Of a DNA stretch of 64,000 bases, positions 1-11,800 are shown piece after piece. Below the pieces are notes generated by a model. It was not told where the DNA came from, searched no databases, and saw nothing but the letters and a program-made list of their open reading frames with translations. Source of the DNA: Notospermus geniculatus (lineage: Eukaryota > Nemertea > Pilidiophora > Heteronemertea > Lineidae); the NCBI GenBank assembly GCA_002633025.1, contig NMRB01000031.1, forward strand, positions 240,228 through 304,227, written 5' to 3'. The position numbers were made by a program, and so were the translations under genes. Every line of letters starts with the position of its first letter. Position 1 is the first letter of the stretch.

Positions 1-156
1 GGCAAACAATGAGTAATGCTTGGAAGAAGGTGCCATCTTGTCTTGTCTGAATTGGATGGCAAGGCGGTCAGGGTACTTGGTGGTACTTAGCAAGACTGAA
101 TGGTTTGGCGGATCTTGGTAGTGCAGCTATAGAACTTACGTGACGGGTGCTGAATG

Positions 157-1728
157 AGGTGCTCCTGGCACTCCAATGCCAAGAGACCAGAGTAATATAA
201 AAAGTATCAGAGACTGAGTTGTTTTGTTAGAGGCCTAGGTGGCACATCACAATGTCGCAAACCACTGTAGGGCAAGAGAAGCTTTTGCATTTTGACCAGA
301 CTGAGCATTCAGTCCAGTAATGTCCATTTCATTATCTAGGAAACTGAAGAGTCAATCTTTTCGGGCCAATAACAATTTTTTGAAATCGTTAAGAATTTGC
401 AATGATAAATTCCATATGGATGTCAATATATATGGATGTTAATAAATGAAAACTTTTCCTTTGCATATTTAATCTGGTACATGATGCCTTGATACAAACT
501 ATCGTCATATTGGTACTTCGGCTTATCTGTTATTTTCAATATCATTTTATACTTTATGTCCTGTTATTGCATCCATGGCCCCTCTTTGAAGTTATAACAA
601 GAAGTAAACAGATTATGTTTCAAAGGCGTGCATCATGTAACTTATAAAGTTATATCAAAGATGATACATGCTTATTACAGCTAATGAGCAAGTCAAAGAA
701 GAATTAATTGCGTTTTACTCTCTCATCCTTTGATGCAGCATGAAAAAATATCATAAGATCGCTCTCTTTCGGCAGTGGATGGAAACTTGCCAGTTATTAT
801 TGACTCATGTCCCATTCTGTTGCTGAAAACATAAACTAGGTCAATCATTGATGATTTGATGTAACCATGAACAGGTCATCAATATTCATGACCCCGCTGG
901 TGCCCGTGCGAGCCGTTCTCCCATTGGTTAGTTGGTCTAAAGAAGCAACTAAATGAGTAGAAATNAGGTGCTTCTTGCCAGAGTAATATGAATGTTAAGT
1001 GTCAGAAACTGAATTGTTTTGCTAGAGGCCCTGTCAAACCACTGTAGGGCAAAATGTGGTTTTGCATTTTGACCAGACTGAGCATTCATCCCAGTCCAGT
1101 AATGTCCATTTCATTATCTAGGAAACTGAAGAGTCACAGTCTTTTCGGGCCAATAACAATTTTTTGAAATCGTTAAGAATTTGCAATGATAAATTCCATA
1201 TGGATGTCAATAAATGAAAACTTTTCCTTTGCATAATCTGGTACATGATGCCTTGATACAAACTATCGTCATATTGGTACTCCGGCTTATCTGTTATTTT
1301 CAATATCATTTTATACTTTATGTCCTGTTATTGCATCCATGGCCCCTCTTTGAAGTTATAACAAGAAGTAAACAGATTATGTTTCAAAGGCGTGCATCAT
1401 GTAACTTATAAAGTTATATCAAAGATGATACATGCTTATTACAGCTAATGAGCAAGTCAAAGAAGAATTAATTGCGTTTTACTCTCCAATCCTTTGATGC
1501 AGCATGAAAAAATATCATAAGATCGCTCTCTTTCGGCAGTGGATGGAAACTTGCCAGCTATTATTGACTCATGTCCCATTCTATTGCTGAAAACATAAAC
1601 TAGGTCAATCATTGATGATTTGATGTAACCATGAACAGGTCATCAATATTCATGACCCCGCTGGTGGCCGTGCGAGCCGTTCTCCCATTGGTTAGTTGGT
1701 CTAAAGAAGCAACTAAATGAGTAGAAAT
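157..1728. repeat. Near-identical ~0.8 kb direct duplication joined at a single N
   Basis: Copy A is 157-964 and copy B is 966-1728, separated by one N at 965. Both run from aggtgctycttgg-like sequence through accactgtagggca to gttagttggtctaaagaagc and gtagaaat. They differ by scattered SNPs and small indels. This looks like two haplotypes placed in tandem by the assembler, though a recent tandem duplication is possible. No gene is seen in either copy. Confidence 0.85.
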
Positions 1729-1780
1729 AGAAATTCGGTCAACATGTATTGATAATTTGACATAACTAACCTGTTTTGTA

Positions 1781-2060
1781 ACTCACAGTTGCACTGATTG
1801 CTTGATTAGACATCAAAATTTACTGCTGAAAAATCATCTCTGTGTTTGGTTTCATGAGGTCTGTTTGACTTGGAAATGTGGTAGTACATGTAGCTCTTAT
1901 CAGGCACAACCATCTTTCAGCAACTCACAGTTTAGTTAATGCACAGATTGCTTGGTTAGACATCAAAATTTACTGCTGAAAAATCATCTCTCTGTCTGGT
2001 TTCATGAGGTCTATTTGACTTGGAAATGTGTAGCTCTTATCAGGCACAACCATCTTTCAG
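1781..2060. repeat. Two-copy 142-bp tandem repeat
   Basis: Two adjacent copies (1781-1922 and 1923-2060) begin actcacagtt and end caggcacaaccatctttcag. They differ by a few substitutions and short indels. No N lies at this junction, so it is more likely a real tandem duplication than the neighbours at 965 and 3892. Confidence 0.85.
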
Positions 2061-2828
2061 CTATATCCAGGCGCCGTATATAAGAATATAATCCAATTTC
2101 TTGTAGCACCTGCTACAAACTGGTATACATAGAAGTGAACAATGCAGTCACGTGGCATACCTGTTACAAATTAGGTACATGGTGACAGGACTTGCCCCAA
2201 GTACAAGACCAAGACCTCTTCTGGTGTCTATCAGTGATTTCATTTAAATTACCCATAAATACCAACGTGTCCCTCGTTTGCAGAGGACAAATTGGTGATG
2301 TTAGGATGTAATGAGGCAGTTAGTAAGGAAGTAATGCAATGTACTTCCGCCCAGTATGTTCCATAAAATCTAGAAATAAAGGTCATTGTGTAACAATTAA
2401 GCAGTAATGTGTTGCCTAAAAGCTCTAACTTTCAAGAGACCTATCATGACTCTGGATTGCTGTAAAAAATGCACTGATAACGGCCAATTCATACTTCTCC
2501 ATTCCGTGCTTTGCTTTTTCTGCCATGCATTCACATAAGAAACGGACATGCGCAAAGCGCAAAACACAAAGTATGAATCTACCTTAATGCATGTACTGGA
2601 AAGTACAAGAAACTACTAGAAATTTGATATCACCATGAAATCTCCCATTCCTTATCTGCAACAATCCATCAAATAGCATCAAATCCAATGCTAAAGAGAG
2701 AGATTTTGAGATGACAACTTGATGGACTTATGATGAGTGAGGGTGCAAGGAGTTAGTCACATGTTGAATTAGCTCTTAGGGAAAGAGCAACAACAGCTAT
2801 GAATTAATCCTTGGAAAAGTCCCAGCTG

Positions 2829-4960
2829 TCTGTAAAAGATGGCAATCGCTGGGAACTGTGGCAGCTTGCAGCATTTGATGTGAACTTGACGGATCGTATG
2901 ATGAGGTTGTTCACTTACCAGAATCGTTTTATAACCTTGTTTAGTCATAGCAGATTCAGACACTTTCCAAATCATAGCCTGTGCAGCAACTTCTCAATTT
3001 GGAGAGCCCTACAGTCCCCAGTCCATCTTTCCTAGCTGCAGCCTCTTCAAATCAAGCAGACATGCCGTGCAACAGGGGAATATGAGGAAAAGTAATGATT
3101 GATCGAAGTCCCAGTTAAACGAATTTTCACAACTTTTTCATCATCTTCAACATGTGAAGCGACATGATTGGAGACTTGAAGAGGAGACAAGAATGTCGAG
3201 AAGGCAACTTTATGCCGAAGAAGAGTTTGGAGAGAGACTCGAGCATCTGAGACAATATTACAAATTGGTTTCATTTTAATCTCCAAGTGTGATGATGATT
3301 CGAACCCTCCGCAGACACTTGTGGAGTTAGTTGAAATAAACAAATCAGACCAGGCAAATTGCAATCCAGGTTTTAACCATGTTGCTACATTATTTTAACC
3401 AGGCTATTTGCTCTATTATTGTTTTTCTCGTCAAAATAAGAATCAACATGGCTCAAGATGCAAATTTTCGTGGTAGAAATGTGATTAGGCTATACTAGGC
3501 GAGATATGTTCCTCAGTCGACCATGTTCAGATCACTTGCGACAGACAGTCCTTGGTTGGAAGTCCTTGGCTGGATGGAGGGACTGAGCCCCTTGTCCATT
3601 CAAACGTGCCCAGAGAAGCTAATCAACAGCAACACAGCAGGAAAAGAGGGCAAGAAGTGTGTGAGATGTGGAATTTGTGCTGCCTGCCCTAAGGACCAAG
3701 AATTGACATGCATCAAATGAGTGGATTACTCATCCTAGCAGTACCATGCCTGTTGAGTTGATGTGAGGACGTGCAAACGATTTATGTTGACGTGATTCAA
3801 CCCCTCAACCATGTCAACATGTTGAATTGGCAGCAAAGCGAAGTCATCGAGACACAGGCAGATGATGAAGGGCCACGGCTGGATCTCGTGCNTCTGTAAA
3901 AGATGGCAATCGCTGGGAACTGTGGCAGCTTGCAGCATTTGATGTGAACTTGACGGATCGTATGAGGTTGTTCACTTACCAGAATCGTTTTATAACCTTG
4001 TTTAGTCATCAAAGCAGATTCAGACACTTTCCAAATCATAGCCTGTGCGGCATCTTCTCAATTTGGAGAGCCCTACAGTCCCCAGTCCATCTTTCCTAGC
4101 TGCAGCCTCTTCAAATCAAGCAGACATGCCGTGCAACAGGGGAATATGAGGAAAAGTAGTGATTGATCGAAGTCCCAGTTAAACGAATTTTCACAACTTT
4201 TTCATCATCTTCAACATGTGAATCGACATGATTGGAGACTTGAAGAGGAGACAAGAATGTCGAGAAGGCAACTTTATGCCGAAGAAGAGTTTGGAGAGCG
4301 ATTCGAGCATCTGAGACAATATTACAAATTGGTTTCATTTTAATCTCCAAGTGTGATGATGATTCACCCTCCGCAGACACTTGTGGAGTTAGTTGAAATA
4401 AACAAATCAGACCAGGCAAATTGCAATCCTGGTTTTAATCATGTTCCTACATTATTTAAACCAGGCTATTTGCTCTATTATTGTTTTTCTCATGAGAATA
4501 AGAATCAACATGGCTCAAGATGCAAATTTTCGTGGTAGAAACGTGATTAGGCCAGGCGAGATATGTTCCTCAGTCCACCATGTTCAGATCACTTGCGACA
4601 GACATATGGCTGCTAGTCCTTGGTTGGAAGTCCTTGGCTGGATGTGAGGGACTGAGCCCCTTGTCCATTCAAACGTGCCCAGAGAAGCTAATCAACAGCA
4701 ACTCAGCAGGAAAAGAGGGCAAGAAGTGTGTGAGATGTGGAATTTGTGCTGCCTGCCCTAAGGACCAAGAATTGACATGCATCAAATGAGTGGATTACTC
4801 ATCCTAGCAGTACCATGCCTGTTGAGTTGATGTGAGGACGTGCAAACGATTTATGTTGACGTGATTCAACCCCTCAACCATGTCAACATGTTGAATTGGC
4901 AGCAAAGCGAAGTCATCGAGACACAGGCAGATGATGAAGGGCCACGGCTGGATCTCGTGC
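2829..4960. repeat. Near-identical ~1.07 kb direct duplication joined at a single N
   Basis: Copy A is 2829-3891 and copy B is 3893-4960, with one N at 3892. Both start tctgtaaaagatggcaatcg and end gatctcgtgc. Each holds the same short + strand reading frame ending with the Cys-rich peptide KKCVRCGICAACPKDQELTC (about 3523-3720 and 4580-4789). Similarity is at allele level, so it says nothing about selection. Haplotype duplication by the assembler is likely. Confidence 0.85.
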
Positions 4961-7900
4961 TGAGGTGGGCCATCTGATCAGTTGCTTGTTGGCAGCACAG
5001 GTCTGCCCAAGAGCATCAGACACGGCTGGTGTAAAAACCCACGGTGACAGAAGTATAGATGAACAAGTAATGAAGAAAGAGATTGTGATCGCTCAATCAA
5101 GTTGGCAAGTCAAGCAGCTCTAATAGAAATACCCTGACTGGCCAAGGATGCTGATAGTTTTCAACACAAGAGCGAACGATGACCAACAAATGCCTATCTG
5201 ATTCCAGTTCAGAGAGAAAATGGAATGAAGGCATTGATCTGGTGAACGATTTTACATGTAGATGGATTTGAATATTTATGAGATGTCAGAGAAGAAACAG
5301 GGCAAGTGCTGCATCATCAGAAAAAAGGAAATTTACTTCAGAACCTGATACAAGAGATTTTAAGTTACAACAGAGATTGTCAAATCTGGTCTTGATTTGT
5401 TCTGCCATGTCATTCTGTTATCATGGAAGACAGGAAAAATTGCATTACTTGTTCCATTCCTTTTGCAAAATCCAATGGACAGAACCATTATTCTTACATC
5501 AGGATTCACTGCGTAGAAACTGACTGAAACTAAACTTGTTTTCTGCTAAATCATCGATAGTTCTAGGATATCTTATAAACTCCTTTAGAAAAAACAGCAG
5601 TAATAGACATCAGGCTTTCAGATTTTCCAATAAACATGTTTCTGGATAAGCTGCCTTGATGAACAATAGTATCACACCTACTTGTGTGGGAGTCTGGAGC
5701 GTGTCGTGTGCCTCAGGGGAGAAAGTATTTTGGATGCAGAGCTCATGGTGACAATAGGCCTGGTTACATTTCGTAATGTGATCATAACTTTGTACTCATT
5801 TACTTTTCTCATAGGAAAGAGTTCAGAATAGAAAGCTGTTATTTGTCAAGCAAGAAGAAATATATTTTAACTTTTTAGGGAATTTCACATGATGCCAACA
5901 GCATCAAGACAGGCTGTTTCTGCTCATTCTTGGTGTAGAAAATGATACTTTAGCATCAGCTAGGGAATGACGCAGAACCCAAGTTAACTCCTTAGCCATA
6001 ATTGGTAAAATTTGAATAGACGCTTACTGTACCATAATGTCAGTGGAGCAGGGAGTCATTTTTTGCCCGGAGGTTGTCGCTAATGACATGGCACCCCTCC
6101 ACTGCTTCCCACATTTAACTGCCTCCTACCAATTACCGGTCTATTTGTCAAAAGTAAAATAGCGTATCGTGTGAAATTTAAATCCTATCCTCCCCTAATT
6201 GCAATGAATCACTGAATTTGTGACTGTGTCACCTAATATTTCTACCTTGGTAACAATCACTGTGAAATGCTGAAATGAGAGGTAAATTTCTAATGAAAGA
6301 TGTTTCGGATGCCTTGGATCTGTTTGTTGTGGTATCTAAACAAATCCTAGGGCAAGATTCCCTTGTAATTCACTGTACAAAAAGTATTTATCACCCCATG
6401 AACCAGAGAAGTTGACAATACCCTTTTCTCCCTCTCTATTCCCTTGATCATTTTTGCGTTGACCTTTTCTTTTGGCCACACAAAGTCCTAGTCCTAGATC
6501 TAACAAGCATCAACTTTAAAGAGCTAATTAAAATGTGTCCTGTTGGTACCAGATGGCCTTTAAATGTCAGCATGATGGGTCCTAGGGGCCTTTAATGTCT
6601 CTATTCATCACTAGAATTAGCTGGAAGATGCATCTTAGAGGGCGGCTTGAAGGCTGTTTTGTATATTTTTTATACACTAATACTCCAGTGACACTCAGCA
6701 AGATTCTTCCCCCAAGAAGCTAACTTACTGAAGAATCAAGCAGTTTCCGATGTGAGTAACAATCGCCACATGATCTGTGTTCAGTTGAATACAAAAGAAA
6801 CAGAATAATTGGTTTCTTTCAGTAATGCTCTTATCCTTTCATGCAAGTCCGAACTAGCGAGAGCCAATTAAAATCTAAACTGCTGTTATTGACACTTGGC
6901 GAGGATGTTACATTGTCCTGCCTTGGCAGGATCCTGGTGGTGGCCTTCCTTACCAGGGGCAAGGGGTGGAACTGGAAACGGTGGCCGTTATCAAGTCACT
7001 AGAAAGTCTCTCCCTTCACACTGGTGAGTCTTGCCTTCATGTCAACAATGGCCCCATGGATGGGTATTCCCCAGCTGATGGTGAAGTCCCCAGGCACAGT
7101 CTCAACTGTCAACCCATCCTATTGAAAAGTTACCCTACCTCAAGGGGAGGGGGGTCATTGTAGTATTTAAACCAAAGCAGTATCTATGGCATTGCAGGCA
7201 GAGACACTGCTTCACCAGAGTCTGACACCTTCACATTGTATATTTGAACTAGGAACCTCCTGACCACTGGTAAGAACCAAAGTAACATCAATACTTGAAC
7301 AACCTTGCACAAGATGAAAATAGCAGCAAGCAAGCAATCCAGCTGCAGATTTTTGAAGCAATGCACCACAAAAGCAATCCAGAATCATTTGTTCTCTTGG
7401 GACCAAGGACTCGAGCAATCTGAAGAACTTAATTCTACCTAAAGCCACTGAAGCTGACTGCGAGGTTAGCTTTCACCAAATACAGCTTGGAATATCTCAA
7501 AATTGTGGTACTTCACTGTATGGAGCCCACTAGTGCCTGGAGATGTGTGGTTTCCTGTTTTTCTCTACGAATGCAGTAATGTCGTTTTTGCCTCCTATTC
7601 TAGCTAGTCAGCTTCTGATGATTGGTTGGGTATCCACTGGGAATTTTTTCATGGTTTATCACAGAAAAAGGCCATCGTAAATGGTCAATCTCGGTCTCTT
7701 GTTTTGTGTGGTTTGTCATGGCGCAGGGTAATTGTTTTCTCTGTCGGAGTTGTTATTTTTATCAACAGCATGTTGATTCAGGTGTATTTAACTCATGTGG
7801 TGCTGGTATCATTGTTTGGCAATTTTCAATGATACTGTATGTCAGTTGATTGGAGGGTTCCACAAATTTTTCAGACGACAGGGGTACAGCTCAGAGGGGT

Positions 7901-8498
7901 AGGCCTATGTGTTGAATTTGCTACTTGTGATGGCTCAGAGGTTGTGCTCCACTCGTGTGCCATTCTGGTACTCCTTCACGGAGCTAGAATTGGGATAAGT
8001 ATCAAGGAGCCACTTGGACTAAGTAACGCAAAAGCAGAAATGGTGCTCCAGTGCTGGTGTGAAGGGTATGACTTGCATTGTAATAGAAAGTGCAGAAGCC
8101 TTCCTGGCTGCAGAGGTTTAGATTCCACAACATGGCATGCTTGAAGGCTGTGAGAGTCTTAAATTTTTTTTCTGGGATGGCGGGTTTGTGATGGCCATTT
8201 GGCAACTGACTACGGACTTGTAATATTTTTTCACCTCATTTTCAACATTACAAGACACAAATTGTGTTTATTCACTAAATGAAGTCAGATGACATGCTGT
8301 GATATCGCCACCGCCATGATAGATATCTCTTGAAGTCATTTTCGTGTTACTTTAATTCTCCCCCTGCGAGTGTGAGTATTTGTATCGAGTCAGATTACTG
8401 CAGACGGAAGAATTGATCTTGTCTTGTGTACACAATGACGGTCATGTAACAAAAGAAACAATTGGATTCTTTGTAATATTAGTGAAAGGTAAAGAAAG
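4961..8498. other. No supported gene; possible 5' intron of the spondin gene
   Basis: I searched for reeler-domain exons and a signal peptide and recognised none. The stretch is mostly AT-rich unique sequence. A GC-richer patch at 6930-7023 is flanked by splice-like signals (see rejected items). Confidence 0.4.
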
Positions 8499-8500
8499 CT

Positions 8501-8606
8501 ATATACTGCAGCGAGTGTTTGTCAAGCAATCAGGGATATGCAAAGTTGTGGTTATATACTGCAGCGAGTGTTTGTCAAGCAATCAGGGATATGCAAAGTT
8601 GTGGTT
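8501..8606. repeat. Exact 53-bp tandem duplication
   Basis: Two essentially identical 53-bp copies (8501-8553 and 8554-8606) begin atatactgcagcgagtg. They lie about 140 bp before the acceptor of spondin exon a, inside the presumed intron. Confidence 0.9.
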
Positions 8607-8745
8607 AATGGCTTTAGTATGAGTCAATGTACAAATCGCTTCTTGTGTTGATTTCAACGGGTTCTCAAACTGATGTCTCTCTTGTTATCAATGATTGAAA
8701 AATAGGACTTTTATCAAACTTTTTATTTCCCTTCTGTCTTTTCAG

Positions 8746-8819
8746 GGCAACAGTGTTTGAATTCACCGATATTTGGTACAAAGATGATGGAGCCCTAACG
8801 AAAGAGTTCTGCGAGGACA
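8746..8819 (+). CDS. SPON1: F-spondin exon a: end of reeler domain
   Basis: This 74-nt exon lies between a pyrimidine-rich acceptor (ttttcag) and the donor gtaagt. It enters with two bases of its first codon missing and leaves with one. The translation ATVFEFTDIWYKDDGALTKEF followed by CED matches the last strand of the F-spondin reeler domain, where a conserved KDDGxLTKxxCE precedes the linker to the spondin domain. It is the most 5' exon I can recognise. Confidence 0.85.
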
Positions 8820-11800
8820 GTAAGTAGATCCCATTAGTAATTTCTTTGCTCTTCATCGTACATGCCACCAATTGCACTGACAGTGGATGCACTAAAGATC
8901 TGAACATGCACCACACCTATGTATATGTTGCAAATGGCAGAAGTTTTGTTTTTGTTTTCATGTGGAAGTAAAAAAAAAACTTCTTCCAGCACCAATGTAT
9001 TGCACTGATTCACACTTCAAAACTACCCATTCAGTATTTCAGTTCTTGGGTTGTATTTGTCATGCAGTTGAATTGCAAGTTAATTGGCACTACTACTCGG
9101 AATCTGATTGCAATTTCTACCCTTTTCACTGTTGCATGCTGTATGAATTGCTGGTGTATCACTTTTCAGGGAGAGCTAGGCCTATCCGCTCTATACCTCC
9201 TGATCACTCTACCTTTGCAGCCGGTACAGGTGAGACGAACCCGGCTTCTATGATCCCGGATTGCTGCGCCTGTGGTGTTGCCAAGTATCACATGGTGTTC
9301 CAGGGCAACTGGACAAGGCATACACATCCAAAGGATTATCCAACTAGTAAGTACCATTCACCTTGGCATTGGGAACCTGTCATTGTTTCTTTCTTCCCTT
9401 TAAGAGGGCAACTTTTCTCCACCGAAATTAAACCAAGCTTTCTGGCCAAATTCTACCATTTCTTATTTCAGACCTACATCTCCTACACTGGTCAAATATA
9501 GTCGGTGCATCACATTCCAAAGACTACATGTTATGGCAATATGGAGCTGAAGCCACTCTTGGTGTGAAGAAGGTCTGTGAGTTGGGCGGTTCACGAGAAA
9601 TGGAAAGTGAAATTAAGGAACATGTAAGTTCATTTTTTGGCTCCCCTGTTTGTGCCTATGCAATAATTTGTTCATCCCAAATCCGTCGCCATCCCTGACA
9701 GGGGTCGCAGGTTTTTTTTTAACTGCTTGACCTAATGACAGGAGTGGTGAACAAGATGGCCCTGGACACACCCTGTATAAGAAATTTTGTCTAGTTACAG
9801 CAAATCCATTTTGGAAATATGACTGCAAACAAATGATACGAAAAACCCAATGTCAATGAAATCAGATGACACTATGAGAAAATATGGCCAGTTCTGTTTC
9901 AGCTCTTGTTAACGCCGAGGGTGGGCTCATAATTGGTTTTATAGATTGATGCCTTGATTCCTCAGATGCTGCCTTCAGGTCACCAATTGATTATTAATTC
10001 TGTGGATATTTTCAGCTGGAAATATTGACATGAGCTGACGATATCTTGTTTCAAGTCTTCAATACCAATTAGGCCTGTCAATAACAGTTGCACCAGCAGT
10101 TCAACATTTTGTCTAAAAATGTCACACGGTGATTAATTTGAAGCAGCCAAGTGCTGTAAACAGCATTAATGACGTAACACAATGGAAACAAACATTATTT
10201 CCGACCCCCACCAATTTACCCGAAGCCTGCCGACAGCATTGATCAGATGACAAAGTGACGTGTGCTGACACCTGAAAAATGAGAGATGAACTAATGGCAG
10301 AGTTTACTTCAGCGCTGTCTCGTAGATGGGGAAATGGTGTCTCGTAGATGGGGAAATGGTGTCTCGTAGATGGGGAAATGGTGGAGTTGGAATGCTTTCC
10401 CCTTTCAACTAATTCTCTTTTTCCAGGGTGAGCATGTAAGGACGGTAATAAAAACACCTGGTATCTGGAACAATCTGGCTGATTCAAGATGGGCAAGGTT
10501 CACTGTGAATAGGACACACCACCTGATGTCCATGTTAACCATGTTGGGTCCCAGTCCGGACTGGTGTGTTGGTAAGTAGTAGGGTCGGTGGATGCGCATG
10601 ACACGTGGCCTTGACGAGATTGTCCATCTCAGCCATTTCTGATGCTACGGAGTTCTAGGCTCCGGTAATCATAACGACCTGTTGCTCCAGAAGAGGCCTT
10701 TCCTAACATTTCTTGTTTGTGGTTCTGTAGGTGTGAGTGCTTTAGACCTCTGCAAACCTGACTGCAACTGGAAGAGTGATCTTCGCATTGAACTCTACCC
10801 ATGGGATGCTGGCACAGACAATGGAGTCACATACATGGTAAAGTCTGGCAACATCTATCTTCGACCTAATGAAATGCGGAAGTCATGTAATGTAACAGAG
10901 CTTTGCGGTTTATAATCATGCCTGTCGATCACTTGTGGTCGTTCCCCGATTGTTCGCGTTGTCCACCGGTCATTCAATAGCCGCGTGTGATTAAAGGTCC
11001 GTGGAAAATCCAACGATCAATTTCCTAGCTTCCGCATTCCATTAGGTCAAAGATAGATGTTGCCAGACTTTAGGCCAATAGTCAACCATTCAAAATTGGC
11101 ATACTTGCACGTAGAGCTATGATCCAACTGACCTCTCTGGACATGGAGTAGGCTAGTATTCAGTGTTTCAGGAAAAAGCCACGAATGCCAACAAATGTGT
11201 GCCTGTCAATGGTGGAAATAGCAATCAAAGAGTTGTACATTGTCTTTGTTTCATTCATGACATGCAAGCCTTGGTAGTGCATCATTCCCTCCTTCATTTT
11301 CTTCTCTCCAGTCTCAAAATGCCCCGGCGATACCACAAGAAAAAATCCACCGAATCCTGAAACAGAACATTCACAATGCACAATCGCCATTTTATGGCCC
11401 TGATCCACTCAAACCTATGGCAACCCTCATCATAAAACGTCTGCATCCGAAAAATGACAATGAATGTATTCAGGATGTACTGGAGGAAGGCCATCAGAGC
11501 ATCGATGGTGATGAAACAGACATGACGAAGAAAAGTCAGTTGATGTCAGGTGAGTGGTCAACCAAAGACCTTTCAAAGTCATCTCTTAACTCCTCTGTTG
11601 CAGTCTCTAACCTTGCACGTTTGTTTTTATCTTGAATGAGAGTTTGTTTATTCTTGGTCTGAAAATGTTCCTTGAAAGCCGAAATGTTGCTGTTATGTTC
11701 TATCGAGGTGTTGTTCAACTTAGTAAGCATCTCAACCCACGTTAATGTTAGTGACATCCTGGTCTTGACGCTGTCCTCCTGTGTCCAGTAAAACTTTGTG

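Noticed and set aside
3047-4419. Duplicated 102-105-codon - strand frames
   Set aside because: Present twice only because the segment is duplicated at allele level; no homology recognised.
6930-7023. Possible extra spondin exon between ccttggcag and gtgagt
   Set aside because: Splice-like borders and one open frame (DPGGGLPYQGQGVELETVAV), but no resemblance to the reeler domain in any frame.
7839-8144. 101-codon + frame upstream of spondin exon a
   Set aside because: Has no reeler motif and no proper splice borders; composition like the flanking intron.
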